Source: Scenedesmus sp. ARA3 (taxonomy: Eukaryota; Chlorophyta; Chlorophyceae; Sphaeropleales; Scenedesmaceae). From it: 56,113 bases of DNA. A program made the translations under genes and the position numbers. The DNA is taken from assembly GCA_004335835.1 (NCBI GenBank), contig RWJK01000768.1, positions 1 to 56,113 of the forward strand, read 5' to 3'. Of the stretch, positions 34,225 through 45,841 are shown piece by piece; the first letter of the stretch is position 1, and every line of letters starts with the position of its first letter. The notes under the pieces were generated by a model that was given only the letters and a program-made list of their open reading frames with translations, did no database searches and was not told where the DNA came from.

Positions 34225-37200
34225 TTACAGCGTCACTGTGATTGAGCTCGTAGCAGACGCATACCAAGCTGATTCTGCAGATGTCGCGGTGATGGTGAGC
34301 GCTCCAGATGCACCCCTGACACGGCTGCAGCTCCAAACAGCACCAACCTTGCGGCCAGTGGTGCGCTGTGTTACCTTACAGCTGGCGAGGCCTGCAGGAT
34401 CTAAAGTCAGGGTCACTGGAACGCCGCTCACAGCGTTGCGCGTGACAGGATCGCGCACCACCACAGTCACCTTGAAGAAAGAGACCTCACCCCCAAAGTG
34501 CTGGCCTGCTGCATCTGTATCCTTCTGGTCCTTGGGGAAAGGCGTGCTGCTTAGGGTGGTGGTGATGGTCAGGGTTGGTGTGGGCTTGCAGGGGTTGGTG
34601 ACTAGGTACTCGTGAGCATCCCACACCTGGACGAGCAAGCACAGGAGCACGAAAAGTGAGAGCAGGACCCAGAAGTGTGATGCAGAGCGACTGTGATATC
34701 AGGAGTTATCCCGCATGACAGCACATTGCGCGCTGCTGCATGCTGCTGCCTGCTGTCTGCTAGGGGCAGCAGAGTGCTGCAAGCCTTTGCATGAGAGCAT
34801 GGAGCAAAGCAACGCACACACAACATTCCTACTGCCGCACGTTGGCAGCCCACCTGCAGCAGGCCTTTGCCGTAGCGTGCCTTCACCTCCCAATCAGGCA
34901 GCCCACTGTCCAGCTTGGGCTTTGCTGTTGCGCTGACTGCAGCCAGGATCTGCTGCCGTGAGCAGCCGGGGTGCGCGCTCCACAGCGCACCAAACGCCCC
35001 AGTGGCCATGCAGGCAGCGTAATAGTTGTTGTAGTTTTTGGAAGCGTCGCTGAATGCGATCGGCACCTTGGTTGGTGTGCGGGTTGGTGAGGTGAGAGTC
35101 AGGGAGGTCAGTTTGCCCGCCTGCAGTGCTGAGAGCAGCGCCTTGCCCTGCTGCAGACTTGCGCCGATGACAATGGGCCAGGCTCCGGTGGGGCTTGTGA
35201 CGGCAGTGCCATTGACAAATACGCCCTCTAGGTTGCCAGTTACTCGCTCGCAGGGACCTTGGTTATCCCTGCAGGCATGACCATAACAAGTTGGTAACAT
35301 GTCAGTACACAGTATGTCACAGCAAAGAGACAGCAGCAGGGGTGTCTTAGCCGCAGGCATGCAAGATGTCGACAAGTGGTTGTTGTGAGACGACTGAACA
35401 ACAACTGTCGTGGCAGAGACACATCAGACACAAGCTTGCTAGTAATACAGCGCACCGCCCAGAATGTGCCAGCGCATAGCTGTTGCAGCATGCATGTCCC
35501 ACTGCTTGTTCTGTCAAGCTGCTCAGTTCTGCCCACCGTGCATAGATGACACCAGCCACTCCACCGCCGTTGATGCAGTTGACCACCTTTTCTGCAAACG
35601 TGCTGCCCCCGCGCTGAATCAAGCAGATCTTCCCCTGCAAGCCAGTATAGCGCACAGCACACAACGTATTGTGACACATTATAAAGCTGTTGACAAGAGA
35701 CAGACCACGGGCTGCATTAGGCAGATTTTCCCCTGCAAGACAAGCGCAGAATGCACCATACAGCATGTTACAACATCAGGCAAAATTCCAGTCACGCAAC
35801 CACCTGGAAATCTGACCTGTCCAACAGATATAGCAGCATGACACATGAGCTGCATCCAGTCAACATAAAGCCGCCTACGGATACAAGGGCATGGTGATGT
35901 GCACATGCTGCGGTAAGCAGAGCCGCTGGCAGGAGCGGCGGCATCAGCATCAGCAGCAGCAGCAGCAGCAGACATTGTTGATGAATGAACAGCGCTGGTG
36001 ATTTGATGGCTACAGCCGTGACTGGTGCTGTGTGCTGCATCAGGCTGCCTTTGCCGCTGCTGCTGCTGCCGCCGTCGCTGCTGCCGCTGCTGCCGCCGTC
36101 GCTGCTGGCCGCTGCTGCCGCCGTCGCTGCTGCCTGCGCTGCTGCTGCTTCAGCAGCTGCTCACCTTAGCACCGGCACACGTGCTGTTGCCTAGCCCACA
36201 ATCCACCAGGCCTGCCGTGATACTTCCAACAGCTGACCCTGCAAATGCCCCGGGGGGAGGGGCATTCCAAAAGTCTGCCTGCACACCAGCCAGCGGCGGA
36301 GTGACTGCAATTTTGTTTTTGCGCTGGCCCCAAACGTCATTTGCATTCAGGTTGTAATCGCTGAGCGATGACGACCACATGATGTATTCTCCAGGCGCGG
36401 AGAAGTCTGTGTAGTTGACTGGCTGCTCAGTGCCGATGGATGATACGAAGTCCGCATTCACACTGGAGACAGCGACAAATTGCGGGAACGCATTGGGAAC
36501 CACATCCACCCACGTGTCGTTCTCATCAAATGTGCCTGACGCGCTTCCCACAAACATGACGTCATTGCGACGGGCTGTAACACTCTTGAGGTACGTAGGA
36601 ACAGCATCCACGCCCTCTGTGACCCAGCCGTCAGAGAACACCACCATATTGAGGGGTGGTGTGCCTGGGATCCTGTTTGCTTTGCGGGCATCGAGCTCCG
36701 CCTCACAGTCCTGGTAGGCAGCAACCAGTGCGGTCCCTGTCGGCTCTGGAGGATTGTTGAGGGTGGTGTTGTACACGCTGTAGCTGCAGGCATCAACAGA
36801 ATGATTTGCAGATATGTGTTAGCCATTGCATGCACAAAGACAAAACAAGGTTGCCCTGTCTCACACGCCAAAGGTGGCTGCAACAGTCATGCGTTCAGCC
36901 GTCCCAGAAGTGCACATGCCACGTCCTGGCATGCACCCCACTGTTAGACTCGTGCATCACACAAGTTGTCACAAGTACATGCTGGTGCACACACGCTGTC
37001 GGCTTCGTCCCTTCTCAGAGGCATGCGTGCTATTGCTCAACACGGATCCAGCAGTAAGGCCGTTCAAGCCTGCTTACATGTAGGCATTGGCGTCAGGAAT
37101 GACACCCTTTAAACCAAATGAGTTGTCCAAGGCTCCAATAATAGACATCGCAACCATGCCGCCGCCCGCCGTTGCCACTCCTGTCGATGGGTAGCAGGCA

Positions 37201-37293
37201 CGTGGTGCGCCGCCAGGCACGCGCGGTGTCCCTGGCACACAACCCTTGACTGGCAGCGGCAGCAGTAACAGCAACAGCAGCAGCAGCAGCAGC

Positions 37294-37324
<31 letters not shown>

Positions 37325-37882
37325 GCAGCAGCAGCAGCAGCAGCACGTCAGCACGGAATGTTAGGTTTGTAGTGTTGGCAGCCACTTCTATGATGAGGCA
37401 TCATGCATGGAAGATGCCGGGCATGGCAGTAGCAGCAGCAGCAGGAGCAAGCAGCGGTACCCTTAGTAGCTTACCTAAGCTGCCTGGTGCAGCTCACCTG
37501 TTGGGATGTCCTGGTTCCTCTCGTCAATCCCGCTCGTCGTCAAGCAGAACAGCACGTTGCCTTTGACAGCCACAGCCGCCAGCCTGTCGGCCTGCATCAT
37601 GGGGATGCCATATGACACGCCCTGGCCGTCCCTGCCCTTGCCGGCAGCATACTCAGGGTTGCCCGGCTCCAGGCCTGAAGGGCACACCTCTGTGCCGTCG
37701 CCTGCTGCCACAGCACGCCTTGTGGATGACATAGAAGAGGATGTTGGGCCAGAGATGCCATCTGAGCCGCTATCATCATCGGACTGGCTTGCTCCAGGTC
37801 CTTGTGCAAGCACATGGGTGTTGAGGCATGCCAACGCTGCCAGAGCCAGCAGCAGGCATGCCAGGGAATGTGTTGCTTGCAT
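34225..37882 (-). CDS. Secreted subtilisin-fold (S8) protein with PA domain, catalytic residues lost
   Basis: Six exons fit in phase: 37882-37498, 37249-37078, 36783-36165, 35634-35537, 35268-34854, 34626-34225; 696 aa. A signal peptide opens the protein (LACLLLALAALACLNTHVLA). The subtilase order is kept: LFCLTTSGIDERNQDIP where the catalytic Asp block (DTGID) belongs, ATAGGGMVAMSIIGALDN for the His block (HGTHVAG), VMFVGSASG for the oxyanion Asn block (AAGN), a PA insert (GKICLIQRGGSTFAEKVVN), and NNYYAACMATGAFGALWS for the Ser block (GTSMAxPHVAG). Asp becomes Thr, His becomes Gly, Asn becomes Gly and Ser becomes Tyr. The fold-defining AVSSVN...FSAPGEYIMWSS and YGKGLLQ remain. A beta-sandwich-like tail with a Ser/Thr-rich end follows. 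It is probably a non-proteolytic extracellular or wall protein. The intact frame argues against a dead gene. Confidence 0.85.
35690..35745 (-). repeat. Decayed copy of the acceptor and 5' part of subtilase exon 4
   Basis: On the minus strand, gtcttgcag GGGAAAATCTGCCTAATGCA at about 35735 repeats ggcttgcag GGGAAGATCTGCTTGATTCA at 35634, offset near 95 bp. It lies upstream of the true exon in gene sense. Confidence 0.85.
37250..37350. repeat. Mixed trinucleotide array in subtilase intron 1
   Basis: On + it is AGC/CAG units, then (GGC) units, then CAG units; on the gene's strand it reads CTG-GCC-CTG and runs up to the acceptor ctgccag of exon 2. It lies in the intron, not in the protein. Confidence 0.7.
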
Positions 37883-37921
37883 GACGGCTGTACCTCCTGT
37901 GATAGTTGGCGTGATGTAGGA

Positions 37922-37961
37922 GAACTACAGCAGCAGCAGCAGCAGCAGCAGCAGTAGCAGC

Positions 37962-37995
<34 letters not shown>

Positions 37996-38119
37996 ACAGC
38001 AGCAGCAGCACGCCGAGCAGAGCAGGTTTACTAGATGTACCGCTTGGAGGGCCAAAGTACCGCGTGTTAAGGACAACTGCCTCAATCAACAGCTTCAGAG
38101 TGCTGGATGCGGTAGCCAT
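37922..38119 (-). other. CTG array and open frame upstream of the subtilase gene
   Basis: A frame starting at 38119 (MATASSTLKLLIEAVVLNTR) enters a CTG/CTCCTG array read as about 20 Leu and stops at 37925. Splice donors such as GTACAT exist before the array. It could be a 5' untranslated exon, a separate small gene start, or chance. I cannot decide between them. Confidence 0.3.
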
Positions 38120-39230
38120 GCTGTCGCAAAGTCATGTTCAGCGGTTCCGGGATTTGCCTGCACTGCTGCTGGTGTCGACTGCCTGCAACGTCGCTGGAGC
38201 ACGCAGCGCTCAAATGTGACAGCAAAGACATTATACCATCTTATTGCACATCTAGGTTCAACAAATGGGACGCTGCTACACGTGAATTCAGCTCAAACGG
38301 GTCACCTGTGCTACGGTAGCTCTAGCATACGAGGGCACACACGCTCTCCCACGCAAGAACCCGAATTGTGGGCCCACGATGTTGTTGAAGAAGATCACGC
38401 CAGAAAAAGGTCCGGAAAATGCTCGACACTTGCAAGCGTGGTGGCAGCGCAGGCCCCACCTGGTGCCCGCTGCTGCACGTGAGCATGCTTCCCTGAGCCT
38501 GCTGCAAACGTGCACCCACCCACCTTTGAATGAATTTGTTTCGTTTAAGGAACTTCGGGTGCAGGATGGTGTGTTGGGCACGGAGATTGGGAGTGCGCCA
38601 GGTCCGGGCTAGCTGTGGTGTCGCTTCAGCACGAAACGAGCCTGTCTGCAGTCTTATATGCAGATGAAATGACACGCCCGCAAATGCGCGCTTGCTCATG
38701 TACCCTGACACCTGAGCCAGAGAACAGCTGGAAGTAGGCCGGAACTTCCTGTGTACGACCGATGCAAAGGGCGTCTGTTTTATCATGTACCGTATGAGCA
38801 ACCCGGGACGAGTAGTAAAAAGCTTGCATTGGCATGTAAACACAGTTTGCAATAGCTGAATGCAACAGTTGCTCACTCACGCATCTAGGAGGCGCCCCCT
38901 GCCACCATGGCTGCTGTCTTCAACTTCATATATTCTGATGTGCTGCTCCTCCTGCTATTACTTGTTCTAGTATTACCTGCAATCACAATAAAACCTGGTC
39001 AGTGCAAGTATGGCTCGCCGTGCTCGCATACCCGAAAGTGTGTTTTGATGATTTGCGATAGGTCTTGGCAGCACAATGAACGCAGCCATGTTGCAGCTGT
39101 GCAGCGTGTAAGGGTGCAGGTCAGGTGGTGGCGCTGCTGTTATTGCACCCCTACACCTGCTGCTGCTGCTGCGTGAGGCAACCCTCAACCATCCTGCTGC
39201 TGGCAATCAATGATTAACTTCCACCAAGCC
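38120..39230. other. Intergenic interval, no supported gene
   Basis: Several frames of 60-180 codons occur on both strands (for example 38322-38876 on -), with no repeats in common with the genes, no splice support and no family likeness. The part near 38907-39176 has a Leu-rich frame from CTC/CTG codons only. Nothing further is recognised. Confidence 0.45.
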
Positions 39231-39234
39231 GGTC

Positions 39235-39290
39235 CCAGGATGAGCTGCCTGTAAATCCATCTGCAGCTGCTGCACCAATGCAAGCCTCAG
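39235..39290 (-). repeat. Decayed downstream copy of the kelch gene's terminal exon
   Basis: It matches 39334-39386 (gatcagctgcctatattccg then CTGCAGCTGCTGCACC) with an offset of about 99 bp and lies beyond the stop codon on the gene's strand. Confidence 0.75.
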
Positions 39291-39324
39291 ATTGCTGCTG
39301 CAGGCAACCACTACTGAGGTGCCA

Positions 39325-41286
39325 TCAGGCAGCATCCATGATCAGCTGCCTATATTCCGCCTGCAGCTGCTGCACCTGGCTGAGCATGAGCTCCTGCGGC
39401 TGCCGCTGCAGGAAGGCTGACGAGTGCTGCTCAGCATGCCCCACAGCTGCTGCAAACCCCTGCGACAGCCTGCAGCAGCAGTGACAGCAGCAGCAGCAGC
39501 AGCAGAGGGGCTGTTGGCGGCTGGGCAGGCTCAATGCAGCGCAGCAAGCGTTGCAGCAGGGGAGACACCACACCGCCCGCAGTTGTAGGCTTGTAGGCGT
39601 GCAAACTAAACAGGCATGGCATGGTTATCGTGTGCATGCCTTGGTTCTGTGCATACAAGCACTGCAAGAAGCTGTTGCTGCATGGCGTAGCTGAGTGTGT
39701 GTGCTGGTGTCCCACCTGGCCAGCAGCTGGTGCTCAAAGTAGGTTGCTGCCAGGTGCTGGTAGTCAGCAAGCAGCAGCGCCACCTGCGCGATCATACGTG
39801 TGCATAGCCACATGCATACGGCAGCAGCCGCAACAGTATTGTCAGCTATGTTTGGCTACAGAGCAGCACATAAAGGATTGCAGGAACAGCAAGGCAAGCA
39901 GCTGCCCTGCTTGCAGAACTGAAACTAAATAATACTGTACTTTATGCTGCCACATCCACCTAAACACAGCATTTCAGCAGCAGCTGGCCTCATGCCAAGC
40001 AGCTGGCGATTTCAAAGGCTGCCAAACGTCGGCGCCCAGCCGCTCCTACCTGTGCTACATGCAGCTGCGCCACTGCGCTTGACATCAAATGCTGCCGCGC
40101 AGCAGACACCAGCACGTCCGGCGGTATGCTGCTGCTGCTAGTGAAGCTGGCAGCATCTGTACTGCCACCTGTTGTACTGCCATCGTCTCCCAGCAGCTGC
40201 TGCCCCAACCTTGCAAGCTCCTGCAGTACAACACCAGGTGCCATACACGGCGCAGCAACAGCAGCAGCAGCAGCACCAGCTGCTGATGGCCCTGCAACTG
40301 CAGCAGCGCTGGCAGTAGCTCCTGCTCCTGCTACTGCAGCAGGCTGCTGGGGTACTGCTGGTAGGCCTAGCTGTGTGCGTAGAGCCACGAGGGCAGGGTT
40401 GTTGACCTGACTGCTGGCTGCAGAACTGCTGCTGCCTCGCTGTGCTGCTGCTGCTGCTGACGGCAGCAGGCTTGGAGCAACACGAGACAGGGCAGCTGGC
40501 AGTGCTCCAGCGAGTGCGCTGCAATAGAAGCGAAGCAAGGGGCAAAGCAGCAGCAGCGGCAGCAGCAGCAGCAGGGCAGGAGGCAGCTTCAATCAGCAGG
40601 TTCTTGGTGAGTGCGGACTGCGCTGCCAGCACAGCCCACAGAGCAGCATGCATCACAATCATAGCCTGCCGCTCCGCCCGTGCTGCCGCATGCACCCTCC
40701 AATTGCTGCGCTCTCGCACAAAGCACCCGGTACCACATCAATTATGCACGATTGCCAAAGCAACATCCAGCATGCTCCCCTCCTGACAGTATATCCGGGC
40801 CTTGCCCATTGCCACACTGCGCCCCACTCACCCTGCCTGCCCCTCCCTGCCAGCTAGCAGCGAGTTGACTGTGGTGGCCATAGTGCTGCTCACTGAGCTG
40901 CTGAGCTTGTTGATGGCATCAGCAGAATATGCTGCGGGGTTGCGAATCAGCTTTGCAAGCTCCCCAGAGCCCAGTCCAGCATCCATAAGAGCTGCAAGGG
41001 GCTGGCTGCTGCTGCTGCTGCTGCTGCTGCCGCCACATGCCGGGCTGGGCGGCTGCTGCTGCAGCTGCTGCTGACCGTATGCAGGGGCAGCATAGGCAGC
41101 AGGGGCGCCTGGGTAGGGTCGTGGCAGCTGCACTTGTGGCGGCGGTGGTGGCGGAGGGCCTGCTGCTGCTGCTGTTTGGTCTGCTGCTACTTCTGGGAGC
41201 GCCTGTTGCTGCTGCTGGTGTAGTGAGCTGCTACTTGCGTGTTGTGCTCCTGCAGCAGCTGCTGCTGGCTCAAACTGTGCGGGGTC

Positions 41287-41319
<33 letters not shown>

Positions 41320-41716
41320 GTATGGGCTGCCTGGCAGGGACAGCAGGTCTGGCGTGCTGCTGGTGTTGCTCACCGCTGGCGGCATTGCTGCTGCTGCTGC
41401 TGCTGGCTGCTGGCTCTGCGTATCTCTCGACCTGATAGGGCCCAGTAGCGACTGCAGCAGTGACTGCTGAGACCCTGGCCTGCACGTTGGCATAGCACAC
41501 CATACCAGAAGCAGCAATGAGCCAAGCCTAGGCGAGTTGCTGGATGCTGCCGTGCAAACGCCACATATGCAGCAGTGCCTTGCACAATGTTGCAGCCAAT
41601 GCGATCATGCGCTGTGCAGTACAACTGCTGCCCACCTGGCTTGTGTGGCGCTGCCGCTCAGGGACTGCTGCGAGCCTGAGGGGCTGGGGGGCACTGTCAG
41701 CTCCCCAGCCTGAGGA

Positions 41717-41763
<47 letters not shown>

Positions 41764-44700
41764 CACTCACAAAGTGAAATTGTAGCAGAGGGTGCGCCTG
41801 GCGGGCTAGGGGCGCATGTTTGTCAAAACACACGCACGCGTCCTGCTGATCACAGCAAGAGAACAGCTGCAACATTCTGCACTTATGATGCCATGGCTAC
41901 GTGTTACATCAACAGCAACAGGCACAGGCACTGCACTTGCAGAAATGTGATCAGGTTGCAGCTGATGCTGCCGGAGTGACATGTGCCTGCGCCAACACCC
42001 CAGCAAGCCCTGTCCAGCATAACAAGAGCATTCACTAGCTGCATGTGCACAGCTGGTGTGACACTGGCACATCACATCTGGGTGTCATATACGCTGATGT
42101 GGCGCACTGTTACACCGTCTGCTGCGCACAAAAGTAACAAGTCCAGCCAGCCCTACATATACCCCCATGATTCGCCCGCAGTCCTCATACTTTCCACAAT
42201 TTATCAAGAGCAGGTGAAAGACCCTGCATTGGCCTGTCCATGGCCTCACATATCAAACCTAACATTTTTTAGCACTCCTTGTCTTGCAAGCAGCCTCACT
42301 GCAGACTCTTTTGCAGCGGATGCATCATGCGGTCCATGTATCATGCGTAACCACTGCAGCAGCAGCAGCACTCACCGTGTCCAGCCACCACATGACCTTG
42401 CATATGCCCTCTTTCTGCCTGCCTCAAATGCAAACCAATGATATGCACTCGTCGTGCTTTCAGGCATACAATAGACTTGGCTTGTCCTGCAGGCAGCTGC
42501 AGTGCATGGCTGTCTGGCAGGACTTGCAGCACGTTATAAGTCAGCCACATCAACTGCGCTCACCGCATCCAGCCACCACAGGTCCTTGCATATGCCCTCC
42601 TTCTGCCTGCCTCCCAGCAGCAGCATGCGGCCGTCAGGCAGCGGCGTCATGCTGTGGCACATGCGCTCGCAGGGCCCTGACCCCGCCTCGTCAGCAGCAG
42701 GCAGCTGCACCCACCTGCAGCAGCAGCAGCAGCAGCAGCACGCAAAACAACTGTGTTGCCCCACAGTGCGTCCCGTATCAGACGGCTGCTTAGCAACGCA
42801 CTGTTTGCCCCACTATCCTGCAGCTGCTCAGTACTCAGCGCCTTTGCCTCTACGCTCTGCCTGCCACACCCCCAACACCCACAGCCCAACGGAGGTGCAT
42901 GGCAATGGAATAAGGGATGCTGGTGTTTAGCATCCTCCCTGCTACAGGGCGCACATGATGCTGCTCGTGTCCAGCAGCCACGCATCTCTGCTGTGCAGAG
43001 AGCATACGATACCAGTGAGCAAACATAAAAAACTTACATCAAGCTGCTCATGTCCAGCAGCCACGCCTCCTTGCTCTGCACGTAGTTGCGGTTCAGCGAC
43101 AGGAACGAGCTCAGGTCCAGGCAGCCGCCAAACAGCAAAACGCGCTGCTGCTGCTGCCCGTCTGCTGCTGCTGCTGCTGCGCCGCCGCTGCTGCTTGCCC
43201 TTGGCGTGGCGGCCAGACTGCCTGATGTATCTTGGTGTGGCGCTGCTTCTGGGGTGCTGCCCGCAGCCGCCGCTGCTGCTGCTGATGGGAGTGGTTCCTC
43301 AGCACCGACACCGGTGCTGCTGCTGCCTGCTTCGCTGGTTGCTGTGCCAGGCGCTGCTGCTGGTAACGACGCTGCAGGAAGTTGCAAAGTATTGTGAAGT
43401 GAGGTCAGCACGTTTCAGCATGTAAGCATGGTGCGCTGGTGCAAGTGTCTCTTGTCCCAGCATGAAAGATGACTAGTCAACAGCAGCACGCAGCAACTTG
43501 AAGCCTACACACAGGACAGCCATACCCAGCACAAAGCGCAGACACCAGCAGCACCATAGACATCCCACACCGCACACATACCTACTGCCAGGGTGTGTCC
43601 AAAGCGTGGCGCGGGGCTTGCTTTGACTTTGACCTGCGTCCAGCGTGCTGTAGCACCCTGCTGCCACCCCCGCAGCACCCACAGGTCATCGAGGGGGCCG
43701 CTGTCCCGCTCCCCACCAAACAGCACCACCTGCGATCCAAGCTGCAGGCACAAACAAGAAATCTGAGGGATCAGTTATCAAAGATGAAAGGTGAAGCAAA
43801 AGCACAACACCCACAGGTCATCCAATGTGGCGCTGTCCCGCTCCCCACCAAACAGGACCACCTGAGAGCCAAGCTGCAAAACCACAGCACACGCAAAGTG
43901 AAGGGCACGACAGATAAGTGAAAAGTTGCTTGTGGGTTGAAGAGTGTGGAGTGGGGCTCAGCATCTGCAGCTGCGTCACCAGACACGCGGGACGCATACA
44001 ATTTGGCTGCCATGCAAAGTCGCGAGCTACAGTTGCCACCGTGAGGGCAGACGTGCACCAAGAGGGCCGGGGCGTCCTGCAAAGCTGCAGGGCGGGTATG
44101 ACATATCAAGCTCCACCCACCTACCTTAACCATGCCATGCATCTTGCGGGGTGCTGGCAGTGGCCCCTCAGGCTTCAGCTGCTGCCAGCAGCACCTGCAG
44201 CAGCACAGCACAGCGGCAACCAAGCTCATGTTATGCACCTGGCGGGCAAGCATAGTGTACTTGAACACTGCTGGTGTTTGCGCAAAGGAGCTGTGCTGAT
44301 CTACATTCCATGACATGGTGTTGCTTGCTCTGATGCTCTGATGTGCTTCACCACCTATGCAGCAGTAGTATCACCGCCAAGCAGTGCGTGTCTGCATGTG
44401 TCCAACAGCCGGTCCTGCAGGCACGTGCCCTGCCTCAAACCACTCACAAGAAGCAGCATGTCTGCAGGTCGCTGCAAATTGCAGACATGCAGTCAAATTT
44501 TGCTCAGTTGTCCACATCAAACAGCCAGCAGTCCTGCAGCGACCTTCCCACCATGAGGTGCACCCAAGCAGCACAGTGTCCACAGCCCTCTGCACATTGC
44601 TCACTGCTGCTTTTCAACAGGCCTTCTCACCTCTCAACGTCAAACAGCCAGCAGTCCTGCAGCGACTTCCCAGCTTCACTGCGGCCGCCAAACAGCAGCA

Positions 44701-45841
44701 GCGTTGACTCGTCCAGCAGCAGCAGTGAGGCCATGTCCCTACCCAGGGGGCTGGGCCCTACAGGGTCAACAGGCAGCTTGGCCCACTGCCAGTCCTCCTG
44801 CAAGCAGCGCGACACAGAAGAAGCCTTGGCAACAAAGGATGTGGTGTTTTGTTTGCCAGCCGCTTTGGAGCAGTAACAAGGCCAGGCAGAGGCAGGCTGG
44901 TGCCATGTGCACATGCGCTGCAGAGGCTACAGCCATCAAAGCTGATACCCTGCATCATACAGGCATGATGCCTGCGCTGTTGCCGCAACAGAGCAAGCGC
45001 TCCACTGCTGTGCAGCGCCAGCGGCACAAGCAGCTCTGCAGCTGCAGCCACACACCAGTATCCAGCATGCAAGCACAGACGGCACTGCCGCTGAGTTGTT
45101 CTGCTGTAGTTTGACCAAAACTTGTGTTGACCAAAGGTTGACCGACCACCTGTTTGACCAGCAAAGTCACGCACCGTGTCCAGCTGCCACACATCGTTGA
45201 AGAACGTGCGGCGTTTCCTGTTGTGCTCTGCATCAAACGTCAGGATGTGCCCTCCAAACAGCAGCAGCCGCTGCCCAAGTGCAACAGCACAGTGGAAAGC
45301 ACGTGCCCCTGGGTTGGGGCCGGGCAGGATGTCTGGTACTGACCAAGTGCCATTGTCAACCTGGGTCAGAGACAGCGGGAAGTGTGGCACAGAACACAGT
45401 GCATGCTAGAAGGCATGGGGGCATGCGGCTGTGCTGTGAGACCTACAGCTTGACAAAAAAAACAGGGCCGTGGAGGACGACTCTGCATCACATGATGACA
45501 GTTCTGCACATGACGCCACTCTGGGCACGCTGCTGCAACAGCTGGGCTGTGTGTATCATGCGAGCTGACACCTCACTTCCTGTGAAGCTGCTGCTGCTAT
45601 GCTCTTGCAGTCAGATAACACTGGTGAAGAATACTGCAACAGCAGCACCCACCTGCAGCACCACAACGTCTCCTAGTGCAGTTTGTGCACTCTCTCCAGC
45701 AGCAGAGCCCACCCCACCATACACCACAACTAGCTCCGAGCCCCAGTTCGCCTTGGCATTAACACAGACAGCTGAGTGGCCGAAACGAGGCAGAGACAGC
45801 CCGGGATCGGCCAGGGAGGTATAGCAGTGACTCCACTTCAT
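39325..45841 (-). CDS. Kelch-repeat protein with long Ala/Ser/Gln-rich C-terminal region
   Basis: Exons 1-7 close in phase: 45841-45653, 45360-45175, 44797-44631, 44194-44125, 43741-43582, 43371-43038, 42714-42564. They encode a kelch beta-propeller: RFGHSAVCV/VVVYGGVG, ARAFHCAVALG/LLLFGGH, LGRDMASLLL/LLLFGGRSEAG, APRKMHGMVKV/VVLFGGERDSGPLDDLWVL, APRFGHTLAVG/VLLFGGCLDLS, CERMCHSMTPL/MLLLGGRQKEG. Exon 7 ends at a donor (GTGAGC) with no stop, so the gene goes on. Matching phases link probable exons 41845-41771, 41709-41636 and 41479-40832, rich in Ser/Pro/Gln with a Pro run and ELAKLIRNPAAYSADAINKL. Later exons to the stop at 39325 are less certain (LVALRTQLGLPAVPQQP; LADYQHLAATYFEHQLLAR; VQQLQAEYRQLIMDAA, coiled-coil-like). 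The propeller probably binds protein partners. The partner is unknown. Confidence 0.75.
42368..42442 (-). repeat. Copy of the 3' part and donor of kelch exon 7
   Basis: It repeats 42557-42630 (GCATATGCAAGG.C..TGTGG then TGGCTGGA.(A/G)CG and GTGAG) with a donor offset of 188 bp, downstream in gene sense. Confidence 0.92.
42945..42990 (-). repeat. Copy of the 3' end and donor region of kelch exon 6
   Basis: The segment TGGCTGCTGGACA..AGCAGC (minus strand) matches the exon end at 43038-43080 with an offset of 73 bp; the donor GT is changed to GC in the copy. Confidence 0.85.
43800..43880 (-). repeat. Copy of the acceptor and 5' part of kelch exon 5
   Basis: Starting at 43873, it repeats the true exon start at 43741 (offset 132): tgcag CTTGG.TC.CAGGTGGT, then the codons of LFGGERDS and DDLWVL. 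It lies upstream of the true exon. Confidence 0.94.
44393..44548 (-). repeat. Two copies of the 3' end of kelch exon 3
   Basis: The exon end CTGCAGGACTGCTGGCTGTT (LQDCWLFDVE, 44633-44660) recurs at 44507-44545 (offset 123 bp) and, shorter and more decayed, near 44395-44422. Both lie downstream in gene sense. Confidence 0.85.

Noticed and set aside
38322..38876. 184-codon minus-strand frame
   Set aside because: Codon use is unlike the neighbouring genes, there is no motif, and no junction copies or splice sites support it.
38907..39176. Plus-strand frame with a Leu-rich start resembling a signal peptide
   Set aside because: The hydrophobic run comes from CTC/CTG codons and the rest has no likeness to a protein family; unsupported.
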